Source: CAWAYH01 sp963786195 (GTDB lineage: Bacteria; Acidobacteriota; Vicinamibacteria; Vicinamibacterales; 2-12-FULL-66-21). From it: DNA of 64,000 nt. The translations under genes were made by a program, and so were the position numbers. Of the stretch, positions 15,656 through 22,701 are shown piece after piece. Every line of letters starts with the position of its first letter. Within the stretch, counting starts at the first letter, position 1. Below the pieces are notes generated by a model that was not told the DNA's origin, did not search any database, and saw nothing but the letters and a program-made list of their open reading frames with translations. The DNA is taken from NCBI GenBank assembly GCA_963786195.1, contig CAWAYH010000004.1, positions 62,001-126,000 on the forward strand. The letters run 5' to 3'.

Positions 15656-16076
15656 CGCCCGGCCCGATCGACTTCTCCTCGGTGTACCACGCAAAAGACG
15701 AGGGAGTCTCCCAGACGCGAACCGTCACCACGTCGATGCCCAGCTCTCGCGATTTGTCGTAGAGCAATTTCGCGATCCGCTCGACGGTCGGGTTGCTCTC
15801 GAGCAGATACATCGGCTCCCCCAACCGCCGAAGTGGCTCGACCAGCGGATCGTCCTGCCGGAGAATCATCTTGTGATCCAGCTCGCGATCGATCCAGCCT
15901 TTCACGATTCGCTTGATGTCGCTGAAGTCGGCGACCATGTTGCGGTTGTCGAGACGATCGGTTCGGACCTCGATCTCGGCAACGGCGTTGTGACCGTGCG
16001 GATGCTTGCAGACGCCGTCGTAGTCGAGCAGGCGGTGTCCGTAGCAGAATTCGATTCGTTTAGTCACCAGGTACAT
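15645..16076 (-). CDS. queD: 6-carboxytetrahydropterin synthase (QueD/PTPS family)
   Basis: The 143-residue protein has the PTPS fold motifs: IEFCYGHRLLDYDG, the zinc and catalytic segment CKHPHGHNAVAEIEV, VADFSDIKRIVKGWID, LDHKMIL, ESNPTVERIAKLL and VRVWETPSSFAWY. The nucleophile Cys, zinc His and catalytic Glu and His are visible. QueD converts dihydroneopterin triphosphate to carboxytetrahydropterin on the route to preQ0, the precursor of queuosine and of deazaguanine DNA marks. It lies back to back with queC; the two start codons are seven bases apart, so their promoters must overlap coding sequence. Its tail overlaps the convergent transporter gene by 11 bases. Confidence 0.92.
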   Translation of the reverse strand: MYLVTKRIEFCYGHRLLDYDGVCKHPHGHNAVAEIEVRTDRLDNRNMVADFSDIKRIVKGWIDRELDHKMILRQDDPLVEPLRRLGEPMYLLESNPTVERIAKLLYDKSRELGIDVVTVRVWETPSSFAWYTEEKSIGPGVTS

Positions 16077-16083
16077 TGACGCG

Positions 16084-16773
16084 ATGGTAGCGGAACGCTC
16101 CGACTCGGATCAAGGCGCGGCGGTGCTGTGTTCGGGGGGCCTCGACAGCGTCGTTCTGCTTGCGGACGTCGCCCGTCGCATGCCGGTGCAGCCGTTGTAC
16201 GTCGGCGTGGGCCTGGCGTGGGAGGCGGAAGAGCTGGCGATGCTCGAACGCCTGCTGCGGACGCCGGCGTTTCGTGGCGTCCGGCCTGTTGCGACGCTGC
16301 ACTTCGACATGCGCGACGTCTACCCGGCGTCGCACTGGGCGATCACGGGCACGCCGCCGGGATTCGATACGCCCGACGAGGACGTGTACCTCGAGGGCCG
16401 CAATGTCGTGCTGCTCACGAAAGCGGCGGTGTACATGGCCCGCGCAAAGCTGTCGCGCGTGTTCGTCGGGTTACTCGCCGGGAATCCGTTCCCTGATGCG
16501 AGCCGCGAGTTCCTCGACGCGATGGCCAGGGCGCTGTCCCTCGGCCTCGCGGCGCCAATCGCGATCGAGGTTCCCTTCGCTCAGCTCCACAAGGCGGACG
16601 TCATCAAGCTGGGGCACTCGCTCGGCGTGCCGCTGGAGCTGACGCTCTCGTGCATGCAGCCTGCGTCCGGCCTGCACTGCGGCCGCTGCAGCAAATGTCG
16701 GGAAAGACGTGACGCGTTTCGGGAAGCGGGGGTCGAGGATCGGACGACGTACGCCGTGGCACCGCCACGGTGA
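16084..16773 (+). CDS. queC: 7-cyano-7-deazaguanine (preQ0) synthase
   Basis: The 229-residue protein opens with the PP-loop LCSGGLDSVVLLADVARR (SGGLDS at 17-22). It has EGRNVVLLTKAAVYMA and ends with the zinc site CMQPASGLHCGRCSKCRERR. QueC turns carboxy-deazaguanine into preQ0 using ATP and ammonia. It pairs with the divergent queD. No queE, queF, tgt or dpd gene is visible in the window, so it cannot be said whether the product goes to tRNA or DNA. The family is certain. Confidence 0.93.
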   Translation: MVAERSDSDQGAAVLCSGGLDSVVLLADVARRMPVQPLYVGVGLAWEAEELAMLERLLRTPAFRGVRPVATLHFDMRDVYPASHWAITGTPPGFDTPDEDVYLEGRNVVLLTKAAVYMARAKLSRVFVGLLAGNPFPDASREFLDAMARALSLGLAAPIAIEVPFAQLHKADVIKLGHSLGVPLELTLSCMQPASGLHCGRCSKCRERRDAFREAGVEDRTTYAVAPPR

Positions 16774-16778
16774 GTCGA

Positions 16779-17678
16779 TTAGGACGGTCTCAAACGGATG
16801 GAGCCGTCGCCGGTTCTGATTCGGATTTGTTTGCCGCCCTGTCCGAGTCGCCCGCGGAGCGTTCGGCGGTTGCGTTCGCCGCTGCTGGCGGAAACGACGT
16901 CGAGGTCGTTGCGGATGCCGCCGTCGCCTGTGTGCGCGTCGAGCTCGGCGCCAAATCCTGACGGCAGGTACAGGGTCACGCCGCCATCGCCGGTCGTGAT
17001 GTTCCAGTCCTCCGACATTTCGCTCCCCGGCTCTGCGCGATACACGATCGATCCATCACCGGTGTGGAGCTGAACGCCGGTCAGGCGCCCCGCGACGTTG
17101 ACGCCGCCGTCGCCGGTGTTGAGATCGACGCGCCCGCGCGCGCCATCGACGGTAATCGATCCGTCACCGGTTCCGAGGATCAGCTCGCCGCCGACGTCGA
17201 TTGCGCGGATGCTTCCGTCACCCGTCCTCAGCTCGAGTCGGCCGTTGAGCCGTTCGGCGCGGATCGATCCGTCGCCGCTTCGCGCGATCACGTTCACCTG
17301 CGACGGAACCGAGACGATCAGTCGTGCGCTCGCCGACTGGTGGAAACCGAAGCCGCTGAAGTGCTCCGCGCGCGGCCGCTTCACTTCGAGCTCGATGCGA
17401 TTGCCGTCCTGCGACGTCTTGATCTCGAGACCGTCAACCGCGTCCTTCGTGGCGCCGCGCTTCTCGACCTCGATGACGACGTCGGGCTTGTCCCACGCCT
17501 GAATCTCGATCGCGCCATCGAACGTCGTCAATCGCAGCTCGGGCGTGCCGGTGACGGTGAAGCGTTTTTCCTCGCGGACGATCTGTCCCTGCGAGTCCAC
17601 GCTGACCACACATCCCGAGCCACACGTGGCGGCCACGAGCAAAGATCCGGCGAAAGCCGGCGCCTTCATGCGTCGCAT
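16779..17678 (-). CDS. Lipoprotein with TGDG-repeat beta-helix (DUF4097-type)
   Basis: ATG 17678 gives MRRMKAPAFAGSLLVAATCG with a lipobox-like ATCGSGC; ATG 17669 is equally possible. The mature protein is a beta-helix-like DUF4097 domain. From about residue 150 the motif TGDGSI or TGDGGV recurs about every 20 residues, nine or so times (ARSGDGSI, LRTGDGSI, LGTGDGSI, LNTGDGGV, LHTGDGSI). Such proteins are cell-surface or periplasmic and of unknown function. The frame extends upstream through a palindromic repeat, which is not coding. It ends five bases after the queC stop. Confidence 0.8.
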   Translation of the reverse strand: MRRMKAPAFAGSLLVAATCGSGCVVSVDSQGQIVREEKRFTVTGTPELRLTTFDGAIEIQAWDKPDVVIEVEKRGATKDAVDGLEIKTSQDGNRIELEVKRPRAEHFSGFGFHQSASARLIVSVPSQVNVIARSGDGSIRAERLNGRLELRTGDGSIRAIDVGGELILGTGDGSITVDGARGRVDLNTGDGGVNVAGRLTGVQLHTGDGSIVYRAEPGSEMSEDWNITTGDGGVTLYLPSGFGAELDAHTGDGGIRNDLDVVSASSGERNRRTLRGRLGQGGKQIRIRTGDGSIRLRPS

Positions 17679-17721
17679 GTCCGGATAGACGGGCGCCACC
17701 GTCTGCCCGTTCCCCACAATC

Positions 17722-17767
17722 CCAGGTGGCAGGCACCCTTTTCCGAAAAAGGTGCCAGCCACCCTGG
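17722..17767. repeat. Palindromic repeat with TTTTCCGAAAAA loop
   Basis: CCAGGTGGCAGGCACC (17722-17737) is mirrored by GGTGCCAGCCACCCTGG (17751-17767) with one mismatch and one unpaired base, around CTTTTCCGAAAAA. It is the same family as 2548-2582. It lies between nagA and the TGDG-repeat lipoprotein. Confidence 0.8.
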
Positions 17768-17779
17768 AAACCCTGACGA

Positions 17780-18982
17780 TCAGGCCCGGAACGCGAGCTG
17801 GCCGGCGATCCACGTCTGGACGACCGTCAACTCCGGGCCGAAAACGGTCAGGTCCGCCATCGCCCCCGGCGCGATGACACCAAAACCCTGCAGGTTCAGC
17901 GCGCGAGCAGGGGTGGTCGCACAGATCGTCGCGGCGTCGACCAAGCTCAGCCCCATACGGGTCACGAGCAGCGCGAACGCCCGATCCATCGTCAGCACGC
18001 TGCCGGCCAGCGTGCCGTCGTCGAGATAGGCCGCTTCGCGAACGGTGATTGGACGCCCACCCAGCGACGTCCGCGACCCCGGTGGCAGACCCGAACCCGC
18101 GGTCCCATCCGTGATCGCCATGACGCGCGACGGCGACTTGGCGGCCAGCGCCACCCGCACCATGGACGGATGCACGTGGACGCCGTCGCAGATGATCTCG
18201 GCGATGACGTCTTCGTGCTCGAGGACCGCGCCGGTCAGCCCCGGCGATCGATGCCCCATCGGCGTCATGCGGTTGAACAGATGCGTCGCGTGACGCGCTC
18301 CCGCCGCGATGCCCTGGAGCGCCTGCTCGTACGACGCGCCAGAATGCCCCAGCGACACCCGGTGACCTCGCAACGCCAGCTCGCGAATCAGATCGATCGC
18401 CCCCTCGAGCTCGGGGGCGAGCGTCACGATGCCGACGTCGGGACGCGCGGTCTCGATCTCTTGCAGAATATCGTCAGCCGTAAATGCGCCGCCGGACGTG
18501 CGTCGCGCTTCGCCATCCAGGCGACCGTCGCGCGGCAGCCTCAGACACTCGAGCGGGTGCGCGCCGCAGTACTCCGGGTTGATGAAGTTGCTTTCGAGGT
18601 GCGCCGGAAGTACGCGCGCAGCCGCGGCGGGCGGTGCCATCCTCGCCGCGCGCACGGCCGACAGCAGCGTCCGCAGGTCTGATGGGGCGCACGCGATCGA
18701 CGTCGGACAAAACGCGGTGACGCCGTACCGCGGCAGGCGCTGCGCGATGCGCTGGACCGCGTCGCCGCCATCGAGCGCGTCCGCGCCATCGACGCCATGG
18801 ACGTGGACGTCGACAAAGCCCGGAACGACGGTGTGTCCCTGCAGATCGAAGACGACGTCCGCAGACGTCGCCGGGGGGGCATCTTTCCGCACCTCGATGA
18901 TCCGATCGCGATCCAGCAGGAGGGTTCCGGGGCTGACTATCCGATCGGGCAGGACGACATCGGCGCCCGCAAGCAGAATCAT
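17780..18982 (-). CDS. nagA: N-acetylglucosamine-6-phosphate deacetylase
   Basis: From ATG 18982 the 400-residue protein shows the amidohydrolase pattern of NagA: VVPGFVDVHVHGVDGADALD, the TAFCPTSIA and PAHLESNFINP segments (metal Glu), RVSLGHSGASYEQA, ARHATHLFNRMTPMGHRSPG, IICDGVHVHPSMV and VMAITDGTAGSGLP (catalytic Asp), ending LTVFGPELTVVQTWIAGQLA. The enzyme removes acetate from GlcNAc-6-phosphate in amino-sugar and cell-wall recycling. Its ATG overlaps the DUF5615 gene stop as ATGA, an unexpected partner. No nagB or PTS gene is near. Confidence 0.92.
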   Translation of the reverse strand: MILLAGADVVLPDRIVSPGTLLLDRDRIIEVRKDAPPATSADVVFDLQGHTVVPGFVDVHVHGVDGADALDGGDAVQRIAQRLPRYGVTAFCPTSIACAPSDLRTLLSAVRAARMAPPAAAARVLPAHLESNFINPEYCGAHPLECLRLPRDGRLDGEARRTSGGAFTADDILQEIETARPDVGIVTLAPELEGAIDLIRELALRGHRVSLGHSGASYEQALQGIAAGARHATHLFNRMTPMGHRSPGLTGAVLEHEDVIAEIICDGVHVHPSMVRVALAAKSPSRVMAITDGTAGSGLPPGSRTSLGGRPITVREAAYLDDGTLAGSVLTMDRAFALLVTRMGLSLVDAATICATTPARALNLQGFGVIAPGAMADLTVFGPELTVVQTWIAGQLAFRA

Positions 18983-19392
18983 GAAGGACCGATGTGCCAC
19001 ATGAGCTTCTGCCCCTCGAGTGGCAACGCGCTGGCATTCCCGGCGCGAAAGATCTTCTGGTCGGCGTCTTTCAGCAGTCTGCACAGCCAGCGCTCGTCGG
19101 GCGCGCTGAACACGATGAGGCCCGGGCTCTCAACCGGTGGAAACCGCCGATCGTCCGTGTAGTCCTTGTCGAGCGTCAGCAGCGTTCGCCCCAGCTGGCG
19201 GGCCAGACGGTAGTGCTCGATGTCGGGCGCGCGGCGAAGCGTGTCGTGCTCGAGCACGAACAGCACATCCCATCCCAGTTTCGATCGCATGTATTCGACG
19301 ACGCCGCTCGGGATGTTGGCGTCCGCGTACACGCGCGGCGCTTCCACGAGCCGCGCAACGTGCGGACCGAGCTCGGACGAGATGGTGCCCAT
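18979..19392 (-). CDS. DUF5615 PIN-like domain protein
   Basis: The 137-residue protein has the DUF5615/Mut7-C-like pattern: VYADANIPSGVVEYMRSKLG, VLEHDTLRRAPDIEHYRLAR and LLTLDKDYTDDRRFP, with acidic residues (Asp24, and the DKD and DD sites) placed as in PIN nucleases. Many DUF5615 genes are toxins paired with a DUF433 antitoxin, but no DUF433 gene is beside this one. Instead it is translationally coupled to nagA. The C-terminal third (ERWLCRLLKDADQKIFRAGN ...) is unusual for the family. An RNase role is only inferred. Confidence 0.75.
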   Translation of the reverse strand: MGTISSELGPHVARLVEAPRVYADANIPSGVVEYMRSKLGWDVLFVLEHDTLRRAPDIEHYRLARQLGRTLLTLDKDYTDDRRFPPVESPGLIVFSAPDERWLCRLLKDADQKIFRAGNASALPLEGQKLMWHIGPS

Positions 19393-19396
19393 GGGC

Positions 19397-20560
19397 TCAG
19401 CGATGTCTGTCGATCTCCGCGGGCTCTTCGGTCACGGCCGCCGCCTTCGCGCCCTTCGCGTCCTTCGCCTGGCGCACGAGATCGGCGACGAGATCGGCCC
19501 GCTGGTGAACGAGCTCGCGACGCGTCCGCCGCCCGTGATCCGAGCCCACGGCGTACTCGCAGAATAGAGGAAACGCAATCGTCGAATCGCAATACGCGAC
19601 GACGGTGTCGGGCAGCACGCCGGGGTTCACCTTGCCCCAGCTCACGGCTTCCGCCGGCGTGGCGCCGGACAAGCCACCCCACACCACCTGGTCGGTCGTA
19701 ATCTGGATGAAGTAGTCGTTCCCGCCTTTCGGGATTCCGTACACCTCCCAGAGCGTCGGCTGACCCTGCAGATAGAAGTTCTTCGGCGAGCCGCCGCCGA
19801 GGATGACGCACCCGTTCTGCCTGCCGGCGAGAATGATGGCGCAGACCTCGTTCACATCCTGGTTGGGGTTGATCATCAGCGAGCCGCCGGTCATCAGCTC
19901 GTGATACGCGATGTTCATGCCTATCGAGCTGTCGCCGGGCGACGACGTGTAAATCGGGACACCGGCGAGCGCCGCCCGCGCGACGACGGAGTACTCTTCG
20001 CAGCCCGGCTGGCGGTCGAGGAGATCCAGCCCGAGCTGGTAATGGAACTCGGACGTCGACATCGGCCCCGACAGCTTCGAACGCACGAGGAAATCGCGGA
20101 TATAGGCGTCGGTCTCGAGCAGGACCGTCGCCGGGAACAGCACGTCGTAGATCCGGATGATGCCGTTCTCGTACAACTCGACGTCGTCGAGGAAGGGTGA
20201 CCCGCGGTGCAGCGTGAAGTTCAGCGCGTAATGCAGGTCGTGGTAGAGATTGGCCCCCGTGCTGATCAGGAAATCGACGAGACCCCGATCCATCAGCTCG
20301 ATCACGCAGCCGCCCAGGCCCGCGGGCGTCATCGCACCGGCCACGGTCAGGCCGATGGTCGTATCGTTCGCGGGATCGAGCATCTTGTCGGTGAAAATGT
20401 GGCACGCTTCGGAGAGGCGTCCCGCGTTGAATGCCTGGAATCCGCCGTCAATCAGCTGTCGAATCTCCGCGCTGCCACGGGGCCGGTAGTACTTGATCGT
20501 GCGCCCGCTGAGATAGTGCTTCCCGCGGTGACCCGGGGATCCGGGCGCTCGGTGGGGCAT
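19397..20560 (-). CDS. Deoxyhypusine-synthase-like protein
   Basis: From ATG 20560 (upstream ATGs at 20572 and 20584 are alternatives) the product of about 387 residues matches the deoxyhypusine synthase family. Motifs are GAMTPAGLGGCVIELMDRGLVDFLISTGANLYHDL, IYTSSPGDSSIGMNIAY, GCVILGGGSPKNF, YFIQITTDQVVWGGLSGA and EAVSWGKVNP. The Lys in SWGK is the active-site lysine that carries the aminobutyl group. Bacteria lack eIF5A; relatives make homospermidine or other polyamine products. The last 40 residues are basic and Ala-rich (RQAKDAKGAKAAAV), as an added tail. It diverges from the PH-like gene. Confidence 0.85.
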   Translation of the reverse strand: MPHRAPGSPGHRGKHYLSGRTIKYYRPRGSAEIRQLIDGGFQAFNAGRLSEACHIFTDKMLDPANDTTIGLTVAGAMTPAGLGGCVIELMDRGLVDFLISTGANLYHDLHYALNFTLHRGSPFLDDVELYENGIIRIYDVLFPATVLLETDAYIRDFLVRSKLSGPMSTSEFHYQLGLDLLDRQPGCEEYSVVARAALAGVPIYTSSPGDSSIGMNIAYHELMTGGSLMINPNQDVNEVCAIILAGRQNGCVILGGGSPKNFYLQGQPTLWEVYGIPKGGNDYFIQITTDQVVWGGLSGATPAEAVSWGKVNPGVLPDTVVAYCDSTIAFPLFCEYAVGSDHGRRTRRELVHQRADLVADLVRQAKDAKGAKAAAVTEEPAEIDRHR

Positions 20561-20684
20561 GTGAGTCAGCATAGCACCGTCCATCTGCAGTAGCTCTGCC
20601 GATCGGCCGAAAAGCCTTGACAGCGGACGGCTTCCGGAGCGAACGTACCTCGCCTCGCCGAGGAGAACCCCGTAGAGTCTGCAG

Positions 20685-21140
20685 ATGTTGGATGCCGGCA
20701 CTGGTTCGGGCCCTGACGTCGTGTGGCTGGCCGTTCTCGCCGCCACCGTCGCCGTGCTGCTTGCAGCCGTCGCGTTTTTCTGGGCGAAGGGCCGCAAGAT
20801 TCAGGGGGATCACGTGTTCAGGGCGAGCCGGCTGAGCCGCGGCAATCTCTGGTTCCCGACGCAGGTGGCGGTGACGCCGACGTCGGTCGTGCACTACACG
20901 CCCGAGATGGTGGGCGGACGCGAACACTCGATGCACATTTCCCACGTCGCCTCGGTGCTCATCGACCGCAACCTGTTCTTCTCAGACGTCTTAATCGAAA
21001 GCTCCGGGGGCACCAGCCCTGTCCGCTGCCACGGGCATCGTAAGGCGGACGCCGTCGAGATCAAGCGGCTGATCGAACGGTTCCAGTCGGAGTATTATCG
21101 CGGGCGGGGCACGCCGTCGCCGCGCCTCGTCAGCGCCTAG
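20685..21140 (+). CDS. Membrane-anchored PH-like domain protein, unknown function
   Basis: This 151-residue protein has one N-terminal membrane helix (VVWLAVLAATVAVLLAAVAFFW, about 12-33), a short basic linker, then a beta-rich domain with a PH-like strand pattern (VAVTPTSVVHYTP ... ISHVASVLIDRNLFFSDVLIESSGG). It ends in a helix, DAVEIKRLIERFQSEYY, as in bacterial PH domains. It precedes the sigma-54 activator by seven bases and may be co-transcribed with it. The exact role is unknown. Confidence 0.65.
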   Translation: MLDAGTGSGPDVVWLAVLAATVAVLLAAVAFFWAKGRKIQGDHVFRASRLSRGNLWFPTQVAVTPTSVVHYTPEMVGGREHSMHISHVASVLIDRNLFFSDVLIESSGGTSPVRCHGHRKADAVEIKRLIERFQSEYYRGRGTPSPRLVSA

Positions 21141-21147
21141 GACACAC

Positions 21148-22482
21148 GTGGAGAACCTCTCGGCCCCCGGTCGCCGTACCGAGTCGACGGACATCGAAAC
21201 CCGGTTCCAGTCGCTCGTGCAGTCGCCGCTGCGGGCGGCGCTCTTGCGGTTTCTGTGCGCGCGCCCCGACGAAGCCTTCGACGTCGAAGCGCTGATGCAG
21301 ACGTTCGGGCGCATGCGGCTCGACGTCGACAACTGCGTCCGTGAGCTCGTCGCCTTCGGGCTCGTCCACCGCGCCGCCGGCGGCGGCACGCCGCGCTACG
21401 CATTCGTTCAGCCCGAGCAGGAAGCGTTGCGCGAGCTGCTCGATCAGTTCCTCGAGCGCCGCGCGACCGTCAGCCACGAAGATCGATCGCCGTCGGTCCA
21501 GCGGTTCCGGGAGATGATCGGGCGCGACGAGAAAATGCTCGTCGTGTTCGAGTGGATCCGCACGGCGGCCAAGTCGGACATTTCGGTCCTGATCCTCGGG
21601 CCGACCGGTTCGGGCAAGGAAGTCGTGGCGCGCATGATCCACGAGTTGAGCCGCCGCGGCACCAACAAGTTCCAGGCGGTGAACTGCGCCGCGCTCCCCG
21701 ACACGCTCTTCGAGTCCGAGATCTTCGGCTATGAGAAGGGCGCCTTCACGGGCGCGCACGATCGCAAGCCCGGCCGCCTCGAGCTCGCCAACAACGGCAC
21801 GCTCTTCCTCGACGAGATCGGCGACCTCTCAATCGTCGCGCAGGCCAAGCTCCTGCGCGTGCTCGAAGAACGCCGGTTCGAGCGTCTCGGCGGCAACACG
21901 TCGATCGAAGTCAACTTCCGCCTGATCTCGGCGACGAACCGACCGCTCGATCAGTTCGTGCGCGACTCGCGCTTCCGCGAAGATCTTTACTATCGCGTGA
22001 ACGCGTTCTCGATCCGGCTGCCGTCGCTGCGAGAGCGCACGTCGGATATCCCCGTACTCGCACAGCGCTTCCTCGCGAGGTATTGCGCCGCCAACGGACT
22101 GGCGCTCGACGGGAAGTCCTTCGCAAAGGAAGCCGTCGATTTGCTGATGCAGTACCACTGGCCGGGCAACATCCGCGAGTTGGAAAGCACGGTCTCGCGC
22201 GCGGCGCTGTCGTCGCCGGGCCGCGTGATCCGGCCGGGAGACGTCGAGTTCCTGCACGCCAGCGAGACACCCGTCGAGGCCGCGCGTGAACGGCTGCCTT
22301 CGCTCGCCGAGGCCGAGCGCGCACACATCGTCCGCGTGCTCGAAAGCGTGCAGTGGAACAAGAAACAAGCTGCCGGAGTGCTCGAGATCAGCCGCGGCAC
22401 GCTTTACCGGAAGATCGTCGAGTACGGACTCGAGGGAGAACCACGAACGTCACGAAATAGAACACGAAGACCTCTGCAATAG
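21148..22482 (+). CDS. Sigma-54-dependent activator with N-terminal winged-helix-like domain
   Basis: The 444-residue protein starts at GTG. Residues about 20-90 look like a winged helix (SPLRAALLRFLCARPDEAFDVEALMQTF ... ELVAFGLVHRAAGGGTPRYAF) instead of the usual receiver, GAF or PAS sensor. The AAA+ domain is complete: Walker A GPTGSGKE (151-158), sigma-54 contact loop GAFTGA (198-203), Walker B LFLDEIGD (219-226), and FREDLYYRVNAFSIRLPSLRER. The C-terminus has a Fis-type helix-turn-helix (KKQAAGVLEISRGTLYRKI). All parts needed to activate sigma-54 polymerase are present; the input signal is not evident. It may control the following subtilase. Confidence 0.9.
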   Translation: MENLSAPGRRTESTDIETRFQSLVQSPLRAALLRFLCARPDEAFDVEALMQTFGRMRLDVDNCVRELVAFGLVHRAAGGGTPRYAFVQPEQEALRELLDQFLERRATVSHEDRSPSVQRFREMIGRDEKMLVVFEWIRTAAKSDISVLILGPTGSGKEVVARMIHELSRRGTNKFQAVNCAALPDTLFESEIFGYEKGAFTGAHDRKPGRLELANNGTLFLDEIGDLSIVAQAKLLRVLEERRFERLGGNTSIEVNFRLISATNRPLDQFVRDSRFREDLYYRVNAFSIRLPSLRERTSDIPVLAQRFLARYCAANGLALDGKSFAKEAVDLLMQYHWPGNIRELESTVSRAALSSPGRVIRPGDVEFLHASETPVEAARERLPSLAEAERAHIVRVLESVQWNKKQAAGVLEISRGTLYRKIVEYGLEGEPRTSRNRTRRPLQ

Positions 22483-22701
22483 CGCACATCGTATCAATTC
22501 AGCACATACGCTAGAGCTGCGATGCCGATCGATGTTCTGAAACGACACATAAACACGCAGCTCGGCCGCTCATCCCGGTTACCCTCGACACCCCCTCAAA
22601 GCGCACAACTCCTATCCAATCAAGGCGTTAGTGACTCACAGTACGTTTGTGTGATCGGCGGCAGGTTGCTTGCACGGGTGGCCGAGTTCCATAAGAAACG
22701 G

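Noticed and set aside
15645..16773. Deazaguanine DNA-modification island
   Set aside because: Only queC and queD are present; no dpd, tgt-like or restriction gene is adjacent.
18979..19392. Toxin-antitoxin pair
   Set aside because: No small antitoxin-like gene overlaps or flanks the DUF5615 gene; its partner is nagA.
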